Under the pieces are notes generated by a model that saw only the letters and a list, made by a program, of their open reading frames with translations, had not been told where the DNA came from and searched no databases. The position numbers and the translations under genes were made by a program. A stretch of 64,000 nucleotides of DNA. It comes from Sulfuricurvum sp. (lineage in GTDB: Bacteria; Campylobacterota; Campylobacteria; Campylobacterales; Sulfurimonadaceae). The DNA lies in NCBI RefSeq assembly GCF_030691015.1, contig NZ_JAUYFF010000001.1, forward strand, positions 620,001 through 684,000, read 5' to 3'. This document shows, in pieces, positions 19,579 to 27,904 of this stretch (its first letter is position 1; each line of letters opens with the position of its first letter).

Positions 19579-20102
19579 GAAAAAAAGATAAGCGACCAAC
19601 ACACCAGGAGAGTCGCTAAGTCAGAAGTGTATCGAAAGAGTCTTAGACTCCCTTAATAATTTTCGATTGATGAGTGACTTAAGTGTTACTCTTTGTTAAC
19701 CCCCTAAAAGATTTCTGAATTCAATAAAAATAGTTCATTTTTTTCCTAAGTGTGTAATATTCACACTGTGAGAGGATTGTGAATAACTAAACCCCTTTAT
19801 TACGGGAAATGATGAAAAAATCTTCTCCACTTCAGAAATTCTTTATCTAAATATACCCTGAATCACTCTTCCTTTATGTAGTATAAAACCCCTATTTTTA
19901 GGGCTTTCAACGAATTTAACCTCTTTAATAATCAATTAAGCCATTGTTATAAAAAGTTATTCACATAAAATGAGAATTTTTTTCATTATTAGAAGGTAAT
20001 CTTTACGTAATCAAAACGTAATCACTCTGAAATTAACATGATTTACCGTTTCATAAAAAGAGGTACATAGAATTTCTATGTTCTTTTACAAAGGGAAATC
20101 CA
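19579..20102. other. Gene-free AT-rich region with DnaA boxes (second candidate oriC part)
   Basis: About 520 nt without a convincing gene. It has ATATTCACA at 19757-19765 facing TTATTCACA (minus) at 19778-19786, and TTATTCACA (plus) at 19957-19965 followed by very AT-rich DNA to about 20000. The first site is part of an inverted repeat AGTGTG...CACACT at 19749-19767. Hairpins AGCGAC/GTCGCT (19591-19617) and GAGTC-TTA-GACTC (19638-19650) follow ruvC and may end its transcript. With the dnaA-flanking sites this suggests a split origin around ruvC. Confidence 0.5.
20065..20081. promoter_or_regulatory. Palindrome ahead of the acyltransferase fusion gene
   Basis: ACATAGA-ATT-TCTATGT is a perfect inverted repeat with 7-bp arms, ending 21 nt before the ATG at 20103 and directly upstream of its ribosome-binding site (AAAGGG). 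It could be an operator for a dimeric repressor or a leader hairpin. No adjacent regulator gene is present. Confidence 0.4.
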
Positions 20103-21827
20103 ATGGTTAGTGCAGAATATATTTTACGCAAAGAACATCCGAAACTGTTTCGATATCCAACGGTGATTAAAAAAACGATTATTGGATTAACCCGTCTGCT
20201 TCTTCATGAAAAATCGATTAACCGCTTTATGGAGATTCATCAGGAAAAGAGTGGATTAGAATTTATCGATGCTGTTTTGGAACATTTAAACGTTTCGTAT
20301 AAAACCGTTCATAAACAGATCGAAAACATTCCTACGATGGGTAAAGTAATAATCGTTGCCAATCATCCTTTAGGGGCGTTAGATGCCCTTTGTTTGATTC
20401 AGATGATATGCTCAGTTCGTCAAGACAAAAAAGTGAAAATTGTTGCCAATCGTATGTTAGGCGAAATTACACAACTCAAAGAGTATATGATCGGTGTGGA
20501 CAATATAAATGATAGAGTTTCCAGATATTCCCTGCAACAGATTGATAAGGCGTTGCAAGCGGAGGAAGCCGTTATCTTTTTCCCCTCAGGTGAAGTTTCC
20601 CGTGCCGGAGTGTTCGGTATTAAAGAAGGTACTTGGAAAGGGGGATTTATTAAATTTGCCAAGCGGAACACCACACCGATTCTCCCTATCTATATAAAAG
20701 GGAAAAACAGTCCGTTGTTTTATCTCCTCTCGTGGATTTATAAACCGCTTGGCGGATTGTTATTGAGTCATGAAATATTTGCCGCACGTAATCGAGTATT
20801 TGATTTTACCATCGGGGAGATGGTGAGTGAAAAAGCACTTAGCGATTTTAATCTCACGGAAAAAAGACATGCTAAATTATTTCGTAAACATCTTCTCCGA
20901 ATTGCTCAAGGGAAAAAAGGGATCTATCCGACAGAGTGTTCGATTGCTCATCCGGTTTCTCGTCAGGAGCTTAGAGCTGAACTTCGTAAAGGGGAGTTAT
21001 TAGGGTTGACGAGCGATAACAAAGAAATTTATCTTATCGAACATGAAAACGCCCCGAACATACTCAATGAGATTGGGCGACTCAGAGAGTACTCTTTTCG
21101 AAAAGTAGGGGAAGGGAGCGGTCATGCGCGAGATATCGATGCGTATGACCGTTATTATCACCATTTGGTATTATGGCACGATGAAGCATTAGAGATTGCA
21201 GGAGCGTATCGTATTGGCGAATGCGAATGGATTCTTTCTTGGCTGGGAAAAGAGGGGTTGTATATGTCTGATTTGTGCAGTATGAATGAGCAGTTTGATA
21301 CGGTATTAGAGGATGCAATTGAGTTGGGACGCAGTTTTGTACAGCCGAAATATTGGGGGAGCAGAGCGTTGGATTATTTGTGGCAAGGGATCGGTGCGTA
21401 TCTCAGCCATAATCCGCATGTTAAATATATGATGGGTCCCGTGAGTATTTCGGGGAGTTTTCCTAAACATGCTCAAGAGGCATTGGTCTATTTTTATACC
21501 CTTTATTTCGGTGCAAATCATACGATGGTAAAAGCCAAATCCCCTTTTCGCTTATCCGATTATGTTCAGGAAGAGTTCAAAATACTCTTCAGCGGCGAGA
21601 ACTACAGTGAGGATTTTAGAGTGCTCAAAGACTATCTCAAAGCGTTAGATGTCTCTGTCCCTACCCTCTATAAACAATACAGCGAACTGTGTGAAGAGGG
21701 CGGAGTTCAGTTTATGGATTTTGGGATCGATACCGATTTTAACAACTGTATCGACGGCTATATTCTTGTCGATATCCGTAAAATAAAAGAGGCGAAGCGA
21801 CAGCGCTATATTAATAACGCAGCTTGA
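20103..21827 (+). CDS. Lysophospholipid acyltransferase / GNAT-type N-acyltransferase fusion
   Basis: Protein of 574 aa. The N-terminal half (about 1-280) is a PlsC-type acyltransferase with the His-Asp motif NHPLGALD, a FPSGEVSR substrate-binding block and LPIYIKG. The C-terminal half (about 300-550) resembles the hemolysin/OlsB family of GNAT-like acyl-ACP N-acyltransferases (REYSFRKVGEGSG, then DRYYHHLVLWHD and GAYRIG). OlsB and OlsA make ornithine lipids in two steps, so a bifunctional aminolipid synthase is a reasonable inference, not proven. The stop abuts the convergent rluA-like gene with no spacer. Confidence 0.78.
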   Translation: MVSAEYILRKEHPKLFRYPTVIKKTIIGLTRLLLHEKSINRFMEIHQEKSGLEFIDAVLEHLNVSYKTVHKQIENIPTMGKVIIVANHPLGALDALCLIQMICSVRQDKKVKIVANRMLGEITQLKEYMIGVDNINDRVSRYSLQQIDKALQAEEAVIFFPSGEVSRAGVFGIKEGTWKGGFIKFAKRNTTPILPIYIKGKNSPLFYLLSWIYKPLGGLLLSHEIFAARNRVFDFTIGEMVSEKALSDFNLTEKRHAKLFRKHLLRIAQGKKGIYPTECSIAHPVSRQELRAELRKGELLGLTSDNKEIYLIEHENAPNILNEIGRLREYSFRKVGEGSGHARDIDAYDRYYHHLVLWHDEALEIAGAYRIGECEWILSWLGKEGLYMSDLCSMNEQFDTVLEDAIELGRSFVQPKYWGSRALDYLWQGIGAYLSHNPHVKYMMGPVSISGSFPKHAQEALVYFYTLYFGANHTMVKAKSPFRLSDYVQEEFKILFSGENYSEDFRVLKDYLKALDVSVPTLYKQYSELCEEGGVQFMDFGIDTDFNNCIDGYILVDIRKIKEAKRQRYINNAA

Positions 21828-22748
21828 TTACCCTCTTGAAATACCCATTGCCTCAAAGCACTCTTGTATAAAATCTTTCTCAGATACAATGCAAATGTGC
21901 TCATTTTCATACGTAAATTCAAGTGAAAGGGCATGAAGTAACAACCGAGTTGATCCCCCTATTCTCAATCGATCCTCGGATGACAACTCTTTTTTTATAA
22001 ACCGTGTGACCTCTTCTTCATCAGGTCCGTAGACAGGGTCACCGACAATAGGATGTTTCACGTGGAACAAATGAACCCGTATTTGATGGGTACGTCCCGT
22101 AAGCGGTGAGGCTTCTACGAGTGTCATATCGTACTGTGGAAAATAACGAAGAGGTTTGATAATGGTATGGGCAGGTTTTCCTTTGGGATCAACTTTAACA
22201 ACCATACTGATTAGAAGATTAGGATGATCCTTTCGATATAGGGGCTCTTGAATATCGATTTGCCCCTTTACCTCCCCTCTTACCATCGCAAGGTATTTCT
22301 TGGTAATAGCACGTTCTGAGAATAACCTCTTTAAAACAGATTCGCTGTTTTTATGACGAGAGATTAAAACCAATCCGCTCGTCTCTTGATCGATACGATG
22401 GGTTGCGTTAGCATCCTCACCGAATTGATGTTTTATCTCATCATTCAACGTATAGGGAGATTGTCGACTATGGGGGTGAACACTCAAACCGCTCGGTTTG
22501 TCATACACCGCAAAGTCGTTAGCGACAAACATCGGTTTGAATCCTCGGGTAACGGGTTCAAAACAAATGAACTCACAAGAGCCCTCAACGAATCCAAATT
22601 GATCGTCCATAACGATACCGTTCTGCGTTAATCTCCCTCTGGCGATTAGACGTTGTCCTTCGCTTCGAGTGATTCCTAATTCATCCATTAAAAATGTGAG
22701 TGCCATTTGACGTACAGGAGAATGGAGTTTTTTGGTGATGAACGGCAT
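21828..22748 (-). CDS. RluA-family pseudouridine synthase (paralogue A)
   Basis: Protein of 306 aa. An S4-like N-terminus (LGITRSEGQRLIARGRLTQNG) precedes the RluA catalytic domain with DKPSGLSVHP, the catalytic Asp in HRIDQETSGLVL, KKYLAMVRG and GRTHQIRVHL. It isomerises specific uridines in rRNA or tRNA; the exact target is unknown. It lies 4 nt after a paralogue of nearly the same length and clearly related sequence. Its FHVKH codons form a perfect parS sequence on the coding strand. Confidence 0.88.
   Translation of the reverse strand: MPFITKKLHSPVRQMALTFLMDELGITRSEGQRLIARGRLTQNGIVMDDQFGFVEGSCEFICFEPVTRGFKPMFVANDFAVYDKPSGLSVHPHSRQSPYTLNDEIKHQFGEDANATHRIDQETSGLVLISRHKNSESVLKRLFSERAITKKYLAMVRGEVKGQIDIQEPLYRKDHPNLLISMVVKVDPKGKPAHTIIKPLRYFPQYDMTLVEASPLTGRTHQIRVHLFHVKHPIVGDPVYGPDEEEVTRFIKKELSSEDRLRIGGSTRLLLHALSLEFTYENEHICIVSEKDFIQECFEAMGISRG
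22054..22069. other. parS: parS centromere site, copy 1
   Basis: TGTTTCACGTGGAACA; its complement TGTTCCACGTGAAACA matches the ParB-binding consensus TGTTNCACGTGAAACA at every defined position. It is embedded in the coding sequence of the rluA-like gene, about 2-4.6 kb from the DnaA-box clusters, the usual origin-proximal location. Binding of ParB is inferred from the match; parB itself is not in the window. Confidence 0.85.
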
Positions 22749-22752
22749 AGGT

Positions 22753-23667
22753 CTATTTCGCTTTCATCGCATCAAAACATTGAGCTACAAAATCTTCTTT
22801 GGAGACAACATGGTAAGGAATCTCATTGTAGGTAAATTCTAGTGAATGGGCATGAAGTAAGAGACGTGATGCACCTGTATTGATAAAGCGTTCATCGTTA
22901 GACATCTCTCTATCTAAAAAGCGGACAGCGTCATTTTCGTCTTGCCCATAAATCGGATCACCGACAATCGGATGTTTCACGTGGAACAAATGAACCCGTA
23001 TCTGATGCTGACGTCCCGTAAACGGAGATGCTTCAACAAGAGTCGCATCGATATCCGGAAAATATTCCAGAGGCTTTATAAAGGTACGAGAGGACTTTCC
23101 CTCAGGATGAACGCGCACAATCATACGGATAATAGAACTAGCATCTTCACGACGTAGTAGAGGCTCCTCTATATCGAGAGGCTCTGCCAAATGTCCTCTA
23201 ACCATTGCTAAATACTTTTTTGTAATTTGGCGCTCTTCAAACATCATCTTTAAAGAACGTTCGGATACTTTATTTCGAGCGGCTAGAACCAAACCGCTTG
23301 TCTCTTGATCAATCCGATGGGTAATGTTAGCGTCATGTCCGAAACGGTGTTTGATCTCATCGTTGAGAGAGTACGGAGTGTGTCTGTTTTGAGGATGGAC
23401 GAGAAGACCGCTCGGTTTATCATAGACGGCAAATTCTTCTTCGACAAACGTAGGCTCTAGTCCTAACGTCAAAGGTTCAAAACAGATGAAATCAAAAGTC
23501 CCTTCGATAAACCCCGCATTGTTCGCCATCACTTCTCCCTCTTGTGAAAGACGCCCTTTTGCGATTAAACGTTGCGCTTCGCTTTGGGTTATCCCTAACT
23601 CCTGCATTAAAAAGCGAAACGCTTTTTGACGAGTCGGAGAGTGAAGTTGTTTGGTAATGAAGGGCAA
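22753..23667 (-). CDS. RluA-family pseudouridine synthase (paralogue B)
   Basis: Protein of 304 aa with the same layout as its downstream neighbour: S4-like N-terminus (LGITQSEAQRLIAKGRLSQEG), DKPSGLLVHP, catalytic HRIDQETSGLVL, KKYLAMVRG and GRQHQIRVHL. The pair aligns end to end, so they arose by tandem duplication, then diverged substantially. Targets are unknown; the two may modify different uridines. It also carries a parS site in the FHVKH codons. The promoter region is shared with the divergent purB. Confidence 0.88.
   Translation of the reverse strand: MPFITKQLHSPTRQKAFRFLMQELGITQSEAQRLIAKGRLSQEGEVMANNAGFIEGTFDFICFEPLTLGLEPTFVEEEFAVYDKPSGLLVHPQNRHTPYSLNDEIKHRFGHDANITHRIDQETSGLVLAARNKVSERSLKMMFEERQITKKYLAMVRGHLAEPLDIEEPLLRREDASSIIRMIVRVHPEGKSSRTFIKPLEYFPDIDATLVEASPFTGRQHQIRVHLFHVKHPIVGDPIYGQDENDAVRFLDREMSNDERFINTGASRLLLHAHSLEFTYNEIPYHVVSKEDFVAQCFDAMKAK
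22973..22988. other. parS: parS centromere site, copy 2
   Basis: Identical 16-mer to copy 1 (TGTTTCACGTGGAACA), 919 bp away, at the homologous place in the second rluA-like gene. Identity between the two genes extends to 32 bp around the site (22971-23002 against 22052-22083), while other conserved motifs differ at codon third positions. Confidence 0.85.
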
Positions 23668-23758
23668 TTTAATTCCTTTTTAGGGAGGGTTAGATAGACT
23701 AAAGATATAGTTTAAGCGCGATATATAAAGCGCATTTTAGCATAGTAAGGAAGCAGAT

Positions 23759-25087
23759 ATGGTAGATCGTTACGCCAGAGAAGAGATGAAATCCAAATGG
23801 AGTATCCAAGCAAAATATCAAGCATGGCTCGATGTTGAAAAGGCGGTTGTCGTTGCGTGGAATAAATTGGGTCTCATTCCCGATGAAGATGCAGAGAAAA
23901 TCGTTAAGAACGCAGGATTCTCTGTAGAGCGTATTGATGAGATCGAAGCGATCACTCGTCATGATTTGATCGCGTTCACGACATCGGTTTCTGAAACGCT
24001 CGGAGAAGAGAGTCGCTGGTTCCATTACGGTATGACATCCTCTGATACTGTTGATACGGCTGTCGCATTACAAATGCGTGATTCATTGGAATTGATTATC
24101 GAAGATGTCAAAATGGTTATGGCCTCGATTAAAACAAGAGCCGAAGAACACAAGATGACTTTAATGGTTGGTCGCTCACATGGTATTCACGGAGAGCCGA
24201 TTACGTTTGGCTTGGTGTTAGCGGTTTGGTACGATGAGATGGCACGTCATTTGACAAACTTGGAACAAACAATGGAAGTGATTTGTGTCGGTCAAGTTTC
24301 AGGTGCAATGGGTAATTTTGCTCACGCGCCGTTAGAACTCGAAGAGTATACGTGTGAAGCGTTAGGACTCAAATCAGCTCCTGCATCAAACCAAGTTATC
24401 CAACGTGATCGTTATGCACGTCTCGCTTCGGCGCTCGCTTTGATGGCAAGCTCTATCGAGAAATTTGCGGTACAAGTTCGTCATTGGCAACGCACCGAAG
24501 TGTATGAGTGTGAAGAGTTTTTTGCTAAAGGGCAAAAAGGCTCATCGGCTATGCCTCACAAACGTAATCCGATCTTGACCGAAAACATAACAGGGTTAGC
24601 CCGTATGGTTCGTGCCTATGTTATTCCTGCTATGGAAAACGTAGCGTTATGGCATGAACGTGATATCTCTCATAGCTCGACCGAGCGTTTCTGGTTGCCG
24701 GACAGTTTTGTAACGTCTGATTTCATGCTTCACCGTTTTAACAGCGTTATCGCTAACCTCGTCGTTTATCCTGAGAACATGATGCGCAATCTCAACCTAA
24801 CCGGCGGTTTGGTTTTCTCTCAACGTGTTTTACTCGAACTTCCTCTTAAAGGGGTAAGCCGTGAAGATGCATACCGAATTGTTCAGCGTAACGCGATGAA
24901 AGTATGGGAAGGGTTGCAGCAGGGTAAAAGTGCAACGAATGAAAAAGGGGAATCCCTCTATCTTCAATATTTGTTAGCGGATGAAGAGTTACGTAACTCT
25001 TTGAGTGAAGAGGCAATTCGTGAATGTTTCAACTTTGATTACTATACTAAAAATGTGGATAAAATTTTTGCACGGGTGTTTAAATAA
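23759..25087 (+). CDS. purB: Adenylosuccinate lyase
   Basis: Protein of 442 aa. Signature GSSAMPHKRNP near residue 260 carries the flexible catalytic loop; RHDLIAFTTSVSE and GRSHGIHGEPITFG contain the substrate-binding and catalytic His residues. The enzyme cleaves adenylosuccinate to AMP and SAICAR to AICAR in purine synthesis. AAGGA lies 7 nt before the ATG. It is divergent from the rluA-like pair and followed by nrdA after an 88-nt promoter gap. Confidence 0.96.
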   Translation: MVDRYAREEMKSKWSIQAKYQAWLDVEKAVVVAWNKLGLIPDEDAEKIVKNAGFSVERIDEIEAITRHDLIAFTTSVSETLGEESRWFHYGMTSSDTVDTAVALQMRDSLELIIEDVKMVMASIKTRAEEHKMTLMVGRSHGIHGEPITFGLVLAVWYDEMARHLTNLEQTMEVICVGQVSGAMGNFAHAPLELEEYTCEALGLKSAPASNQVIQRDRYARLASALALMASSIEKFAVQVRHWQRTEVYECEEFFAKGQKGSSAMPHKRNPILTENITGLARMVRAYVIPAMENVALWHERDISHSSTERFWLPDSFVTSDFMLHRFNSVIANLVVYPENMMRNLNLTGGLVFSQRVLLELPLKGVSREDAYRIVQRNAMKVWEGLQQGKSATNEKGESLYLQYLLADEELRNSLSEEAIRECFNFDYYTKNVDKIFARVFK

Positions 25088-25140
25088 TTATCATAAAAAT
25101 AGTTTTTTTTGACATAAGAAACAATACAATATTCAGTGAT

Positions 25141-25146
25141 TATAAT
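25141..25146 (+). promoter_or_regulatory. -10 element of nrdA
   Basis: Perfect TATAAT 29 nt upstream of the nrdA ATG, in an AT-rich run. A TTGACA-like element exists but is too far upstream for normal spacing, which fits the campylobacterial habit of promoters with an AT-rich upstream region and no -35 box. Confidence 0.55.
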
Positions 25147-25175
25147 ACAGCTTTTAGAGAGTGTGAGGGAGAAAA

Positions 25176-27542
25176 ATGTTAACTATTGTTAAACGTAACG
25201 GACGTCGTGAGCCGTTAGATATTACGAAGATTCAAAAATATACGTCTGCTGCCGTAAAGGGACTGATTAATGTTTCGCAAAGCGAGTTGGAAGTGGATGC
25301 CCAAATCCAGTTTCGTGATGGGATTAACAGCAATGAGATTCAGCATACCCTTATTAAAACAGCAGTCGATAAGATCGATATCGACTCTCCTAACTGGACC
25401 TTTGTAGCGTCTCGTCTCTTCTTGTACGATTTATACCATCGTGTAAACGGTTTTACAGGATACGGAAGCTTAGAGAGCTACTTTGAACGTGGTGAAGCCG
25501 AAGGGCGCATTCTTCTCGGTTTAAGAGATAAATATAATTTAGCAGATTTAGATGCTTACATCGTCCCTGAGCGTGATTTAGAGTTTAACTACCTTGGCGT
25601 TAAAACACTTTATGACCGCTATTTGATCAAAGATCGTCAAGGTGACCCGATTGAACTCCCTCAGCATATGTTTATGGCCGTCGCGATGTTCTTGGCACAA
25701 AACGAGTCTGATCGTCAGGGTTGGGCGAAAAAGTTCTACGATATGATGTCTAAGTTCGAAGTGATGATGGCGACCCCTACCCTCTCTAACGCCCGTACAA
25801 ACCGTCATCAGCTTAGCTCGTGCTATATCGGTTCTGCCCCTGATAATATCGAAGGGATTTTTGACGCCTATAAAGAGATGGCCCTCCTCTCTAAATTCGG
25901 CGGAGGAATCGGTTGGGATTGGACGCAGGTTCGTGCAATGGGTTCTTTTATTGACGGACATAAAAATGCCGCGGGGGGAACCGTACCGTTTTTGAAAATT
26001 ACCAACGACATCGCTATCGCTGTTGATCAACTCGGAACCCGTAAAGGGGCTATCGCCGTCTATCTCGAGCCGTGGCACATGGATATTAAAGATTTCCTTG
26101 ATGTGAAGAAAAACTCAGGGGAAGAGCGACGACGTGCTCACGATTTATTCCCGGCACTGTGGATCAATGACATGTTTATGAAGCGTGTCGTCGAAGACGG
26201 AATCTGGACAATGTTCGATCCGTTTGATGTGAAAGAACTCAGTGAGCTTTACGGTGCGGAGTTTGAAAAACGGTACCTTGAACTCGAACAAGATCCTGAT
26301 ATCGTAAAAGAGCACACCAAAGCAAAAGATTTATGGAAAAAAATCTTGACGTCGTACTTTGAAACGGGGAGCCCGTTCTTGTGCTTTAAAGACAGTGCCA
26401 ACCGTGCCAATCCGAATGACCATTTCGGTATTATCCGCAGCTCAAACCTGTGTACCGAGATTTTTCAAAATACCCAGCCGAACCATTATCTCATCAAAAT
26501 CAAATACGAAGACGGATCGTTTGTAACGTATGAAGAAGATGAGATCGTTAAAGTCGACAGCGGAATCGAAAAACCGGCGAACAAAGTTACCGCCCTCGAT
26601 TCCCTCGGCGGACGCCCGATCTATATCGTCGAAAAAGAGAAAGTAGACGGTGCGACGGCGGTATGTAACCTAGCCTCCGTCAACCTCTCTCGTGTTCACA
26701 CCAAAGAGGATATCGATCGTATCGTCCCTGTTGCGATACGCGCACTCGATAACGTTATCGATCTGAACTTCTATCCGTTGGAAAAAGTCAAACGAACCAA
26801 CCTTCGCAGCCGTGCAATCGGTTTGGGTGTGATGGGTGAAGCGCAAATGCTCGCCGAGAATAAAATCGTGTGGGGAAGCCAAGAGCATTTCGATAAAGTC
26901 GATGAAGTGATGGAAGCGGTAAGTTATAACGCGATTCTCGCATCAAGCAATCTCGCTGTCGAAAAAGGGTCTTACGCTGAGTATCAGGGTTCTAAATGGA
27001 GTCGTGGAATCCTCCCGATGGATCACGCAACCGCAGAGGTACAGAACCTCGTTGATCGCGGCGGATTGTTCGCACCTAATTATGAGTGGGATGAGCTTCG
27101 TGAAACGATTAAAAAGCAGGGGATGCGTAACGGCTATCTGATGGCAATCGCCCCGACGAGTTCGATTTCGATTCTCACAGGTACGACACAAACGATTGAG
27201 CCGATCTACAAACGCAAATGGTTTGAGGAAAATCTCTCAGGATTGATCCCAGTCGTTGCTCCGAAACTCAGCCCTGAAACGTGGGGGTACTATACTCCGG
27301 CTTATGATTTGGATCAAACGATCCTCGTCAAAGCGGCGGCAATACGACAAAAATGGATCGATCAGGGGCAAAGTCTCAATATCTTTATCACCCTCGATCG
27401 TGCCAGCGGGAAATATCTCAACGATATCTACATGCTCGCATGGAAACTGGGTCTCAAATCGACCTACTATCTCCGCTCTCAATCCCCGGAGCAAAAACAA
27501 GATACGGCGGATCGCTCGATGGAGTGTGAAGGGTGCCAGTAA
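25176..27542 (+). CDS. nrdA: Ribonucleoside-diphosphate reductase, alpha subunit (class I)
   Basis: Protein of 788 aa. The N-terminus is an ATP-cone (VKRNGRREPLDITKI). Catalytic parts include SSCYIGSAPDN, the NLCTEI loop, VCNLASVNL, and the late radical-transfer tyrosines in STYYLRSQSPE. The C-terminal CEGC pair is the redox relay for thioredoxin or glutaredoxin. Between NLCTEI and VCNLASVNL there is an extra segment of about 50 residues (438-490) rich in acidic residues and strands. It reduces ribonucleotides together with NrdB, which is encoded on the other strand 4 kb away. Confidence 0.95.
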   Translation: MLTIVKRNGRREPLDITKIQKYTSAAVKGLINVSQSELEVDAQIQFRDGINSNEIQHTLIKTAVDKIDIDSPNWTFVASRLFLYDLYHRVNGFTGYGSLESYFERGEAEGRILLGLRDKYNLADLDAYIVPERDLEFNYLGVKTLYDRYLIKDRQGDPIELPQHMFMAVAMFLAQNESDRQGWAKKFYDMMSKFEVMMATPTLSNARTNRHQLSSCYIGSAPDNIEGIFDAYKEMALLSKFGGGIGWDWTQVRAMGSFIDGHKNAAGGTVPFLKITNDIAIAVDQLGTRKGAIAVYLEPWHMDIKDFLDVKKNSGEERRRAHDLFPALWINDMFMKRVVEDGIWTMFDPFDVKELSELYGAEFEKRYLELEQDPDIVKEHTKAKDLWKKILTSYFETGSPFLCFKDSANRANPNDHFGIIRSSNLCTEIFQNTQPNHYLIKIKYEDGSFVTYEEDEIVKVDSGIEKPANKVTALDSLGGRPIYIVEKEKVDGATAVCNLASVNLSRVHTKEDIDRIVPVAIRALDNVIDLNFYPLEKVKRTNLRSRAIGLGVMGEAQMLAENKIVWGSQEHFDKVDEVMEAVSYNAILASSNLAVEKGSYAEYQGSKWSRGILPMDHATAEVQNLVDRGGLFAPNYEWDELRETIKKQGMRNGYLMAIAPTSSISILTGTTQTIEPIYKRKWFEENLSGLIPVVAPKLSPETWGYYTPAYDLDQTILVKAAAIRQKWIDQGQSLNIFITLDRASGKYLNDIYMLAWKLGLKSTYYLRSQSPEQKQDTADRSMECEGCQ

Positions 27543-27904
27543 AGCCCCTGAGCGTCTCTACGCTCAAAAACCTATTGGAGCGTATCGATGCAGCTCGTCA
27601 CGGTGAAATCCGCTCTCTAACTCCCCTCTCCCCTACTTCGATCGAAATACGTTTCAGTGTTCAGGATATCGCGCGCGGTTATGATTGGATCGATGTGCTG
27701 TTTCGACTCGAGGGGGTGAGTGATGCCAAACTCGTGAGTGATAATGTTCTACGTGGTTTGGATATGAGCGAGGGGATAACGGTGGAGATGGATACGAACG
27801 GCTGTGCGTTAGCGATCGGGAGCTACAGTGGTCGTGCTAATGAGGCACCGTTTTATATCCTCGGCACCTCGATCGGTTACGAAGAACTCCCCTTTAGCGC
27901 TTAA
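27533..27904 (+). CDS. Conserved small protein of unknown function
   Basis: Protein of 123 aa starting at a GTG that overlaps the last codons of nrdA (10 nt), with GGAG 8 nt upstream. No domain is recognised. It has no signal peptide or membrane segment; predicted strands around IEIRFSVQDIARG and ITVEMDTNGCALAIG suggest a compact alpha/beta fold. The translational coupling to nrdA hints at a shared expression need. Its 3' end overlaps the convergent phosphatase gene by 11 nt. Confidence 0.7.
   Translation: MPVKPLSVSTLKNLLERIDAARHGEIRSLTPLSPTSIEIRFSVQDIARGYDWIDVLFRLEGVSDAKLVSDNVLRGLDMSEGITVEMDTNGCALAIGSYSGRANEAPFYILGTSIGYEELPFSA

Noticed and set aside
19811-19852. Short open frame (13 codons) starting MMKKSSP in the gene-free region
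   Set aside because: Too short, and the region is better explained as origin DNA; no supporting features.
26487-26648. NrdA insert as an intein
   Set aside because: It is only about 50 residues, lacks splice-junction Cys/Ser and His-Asn motifs, and the frame is continuous; too short for an intein.
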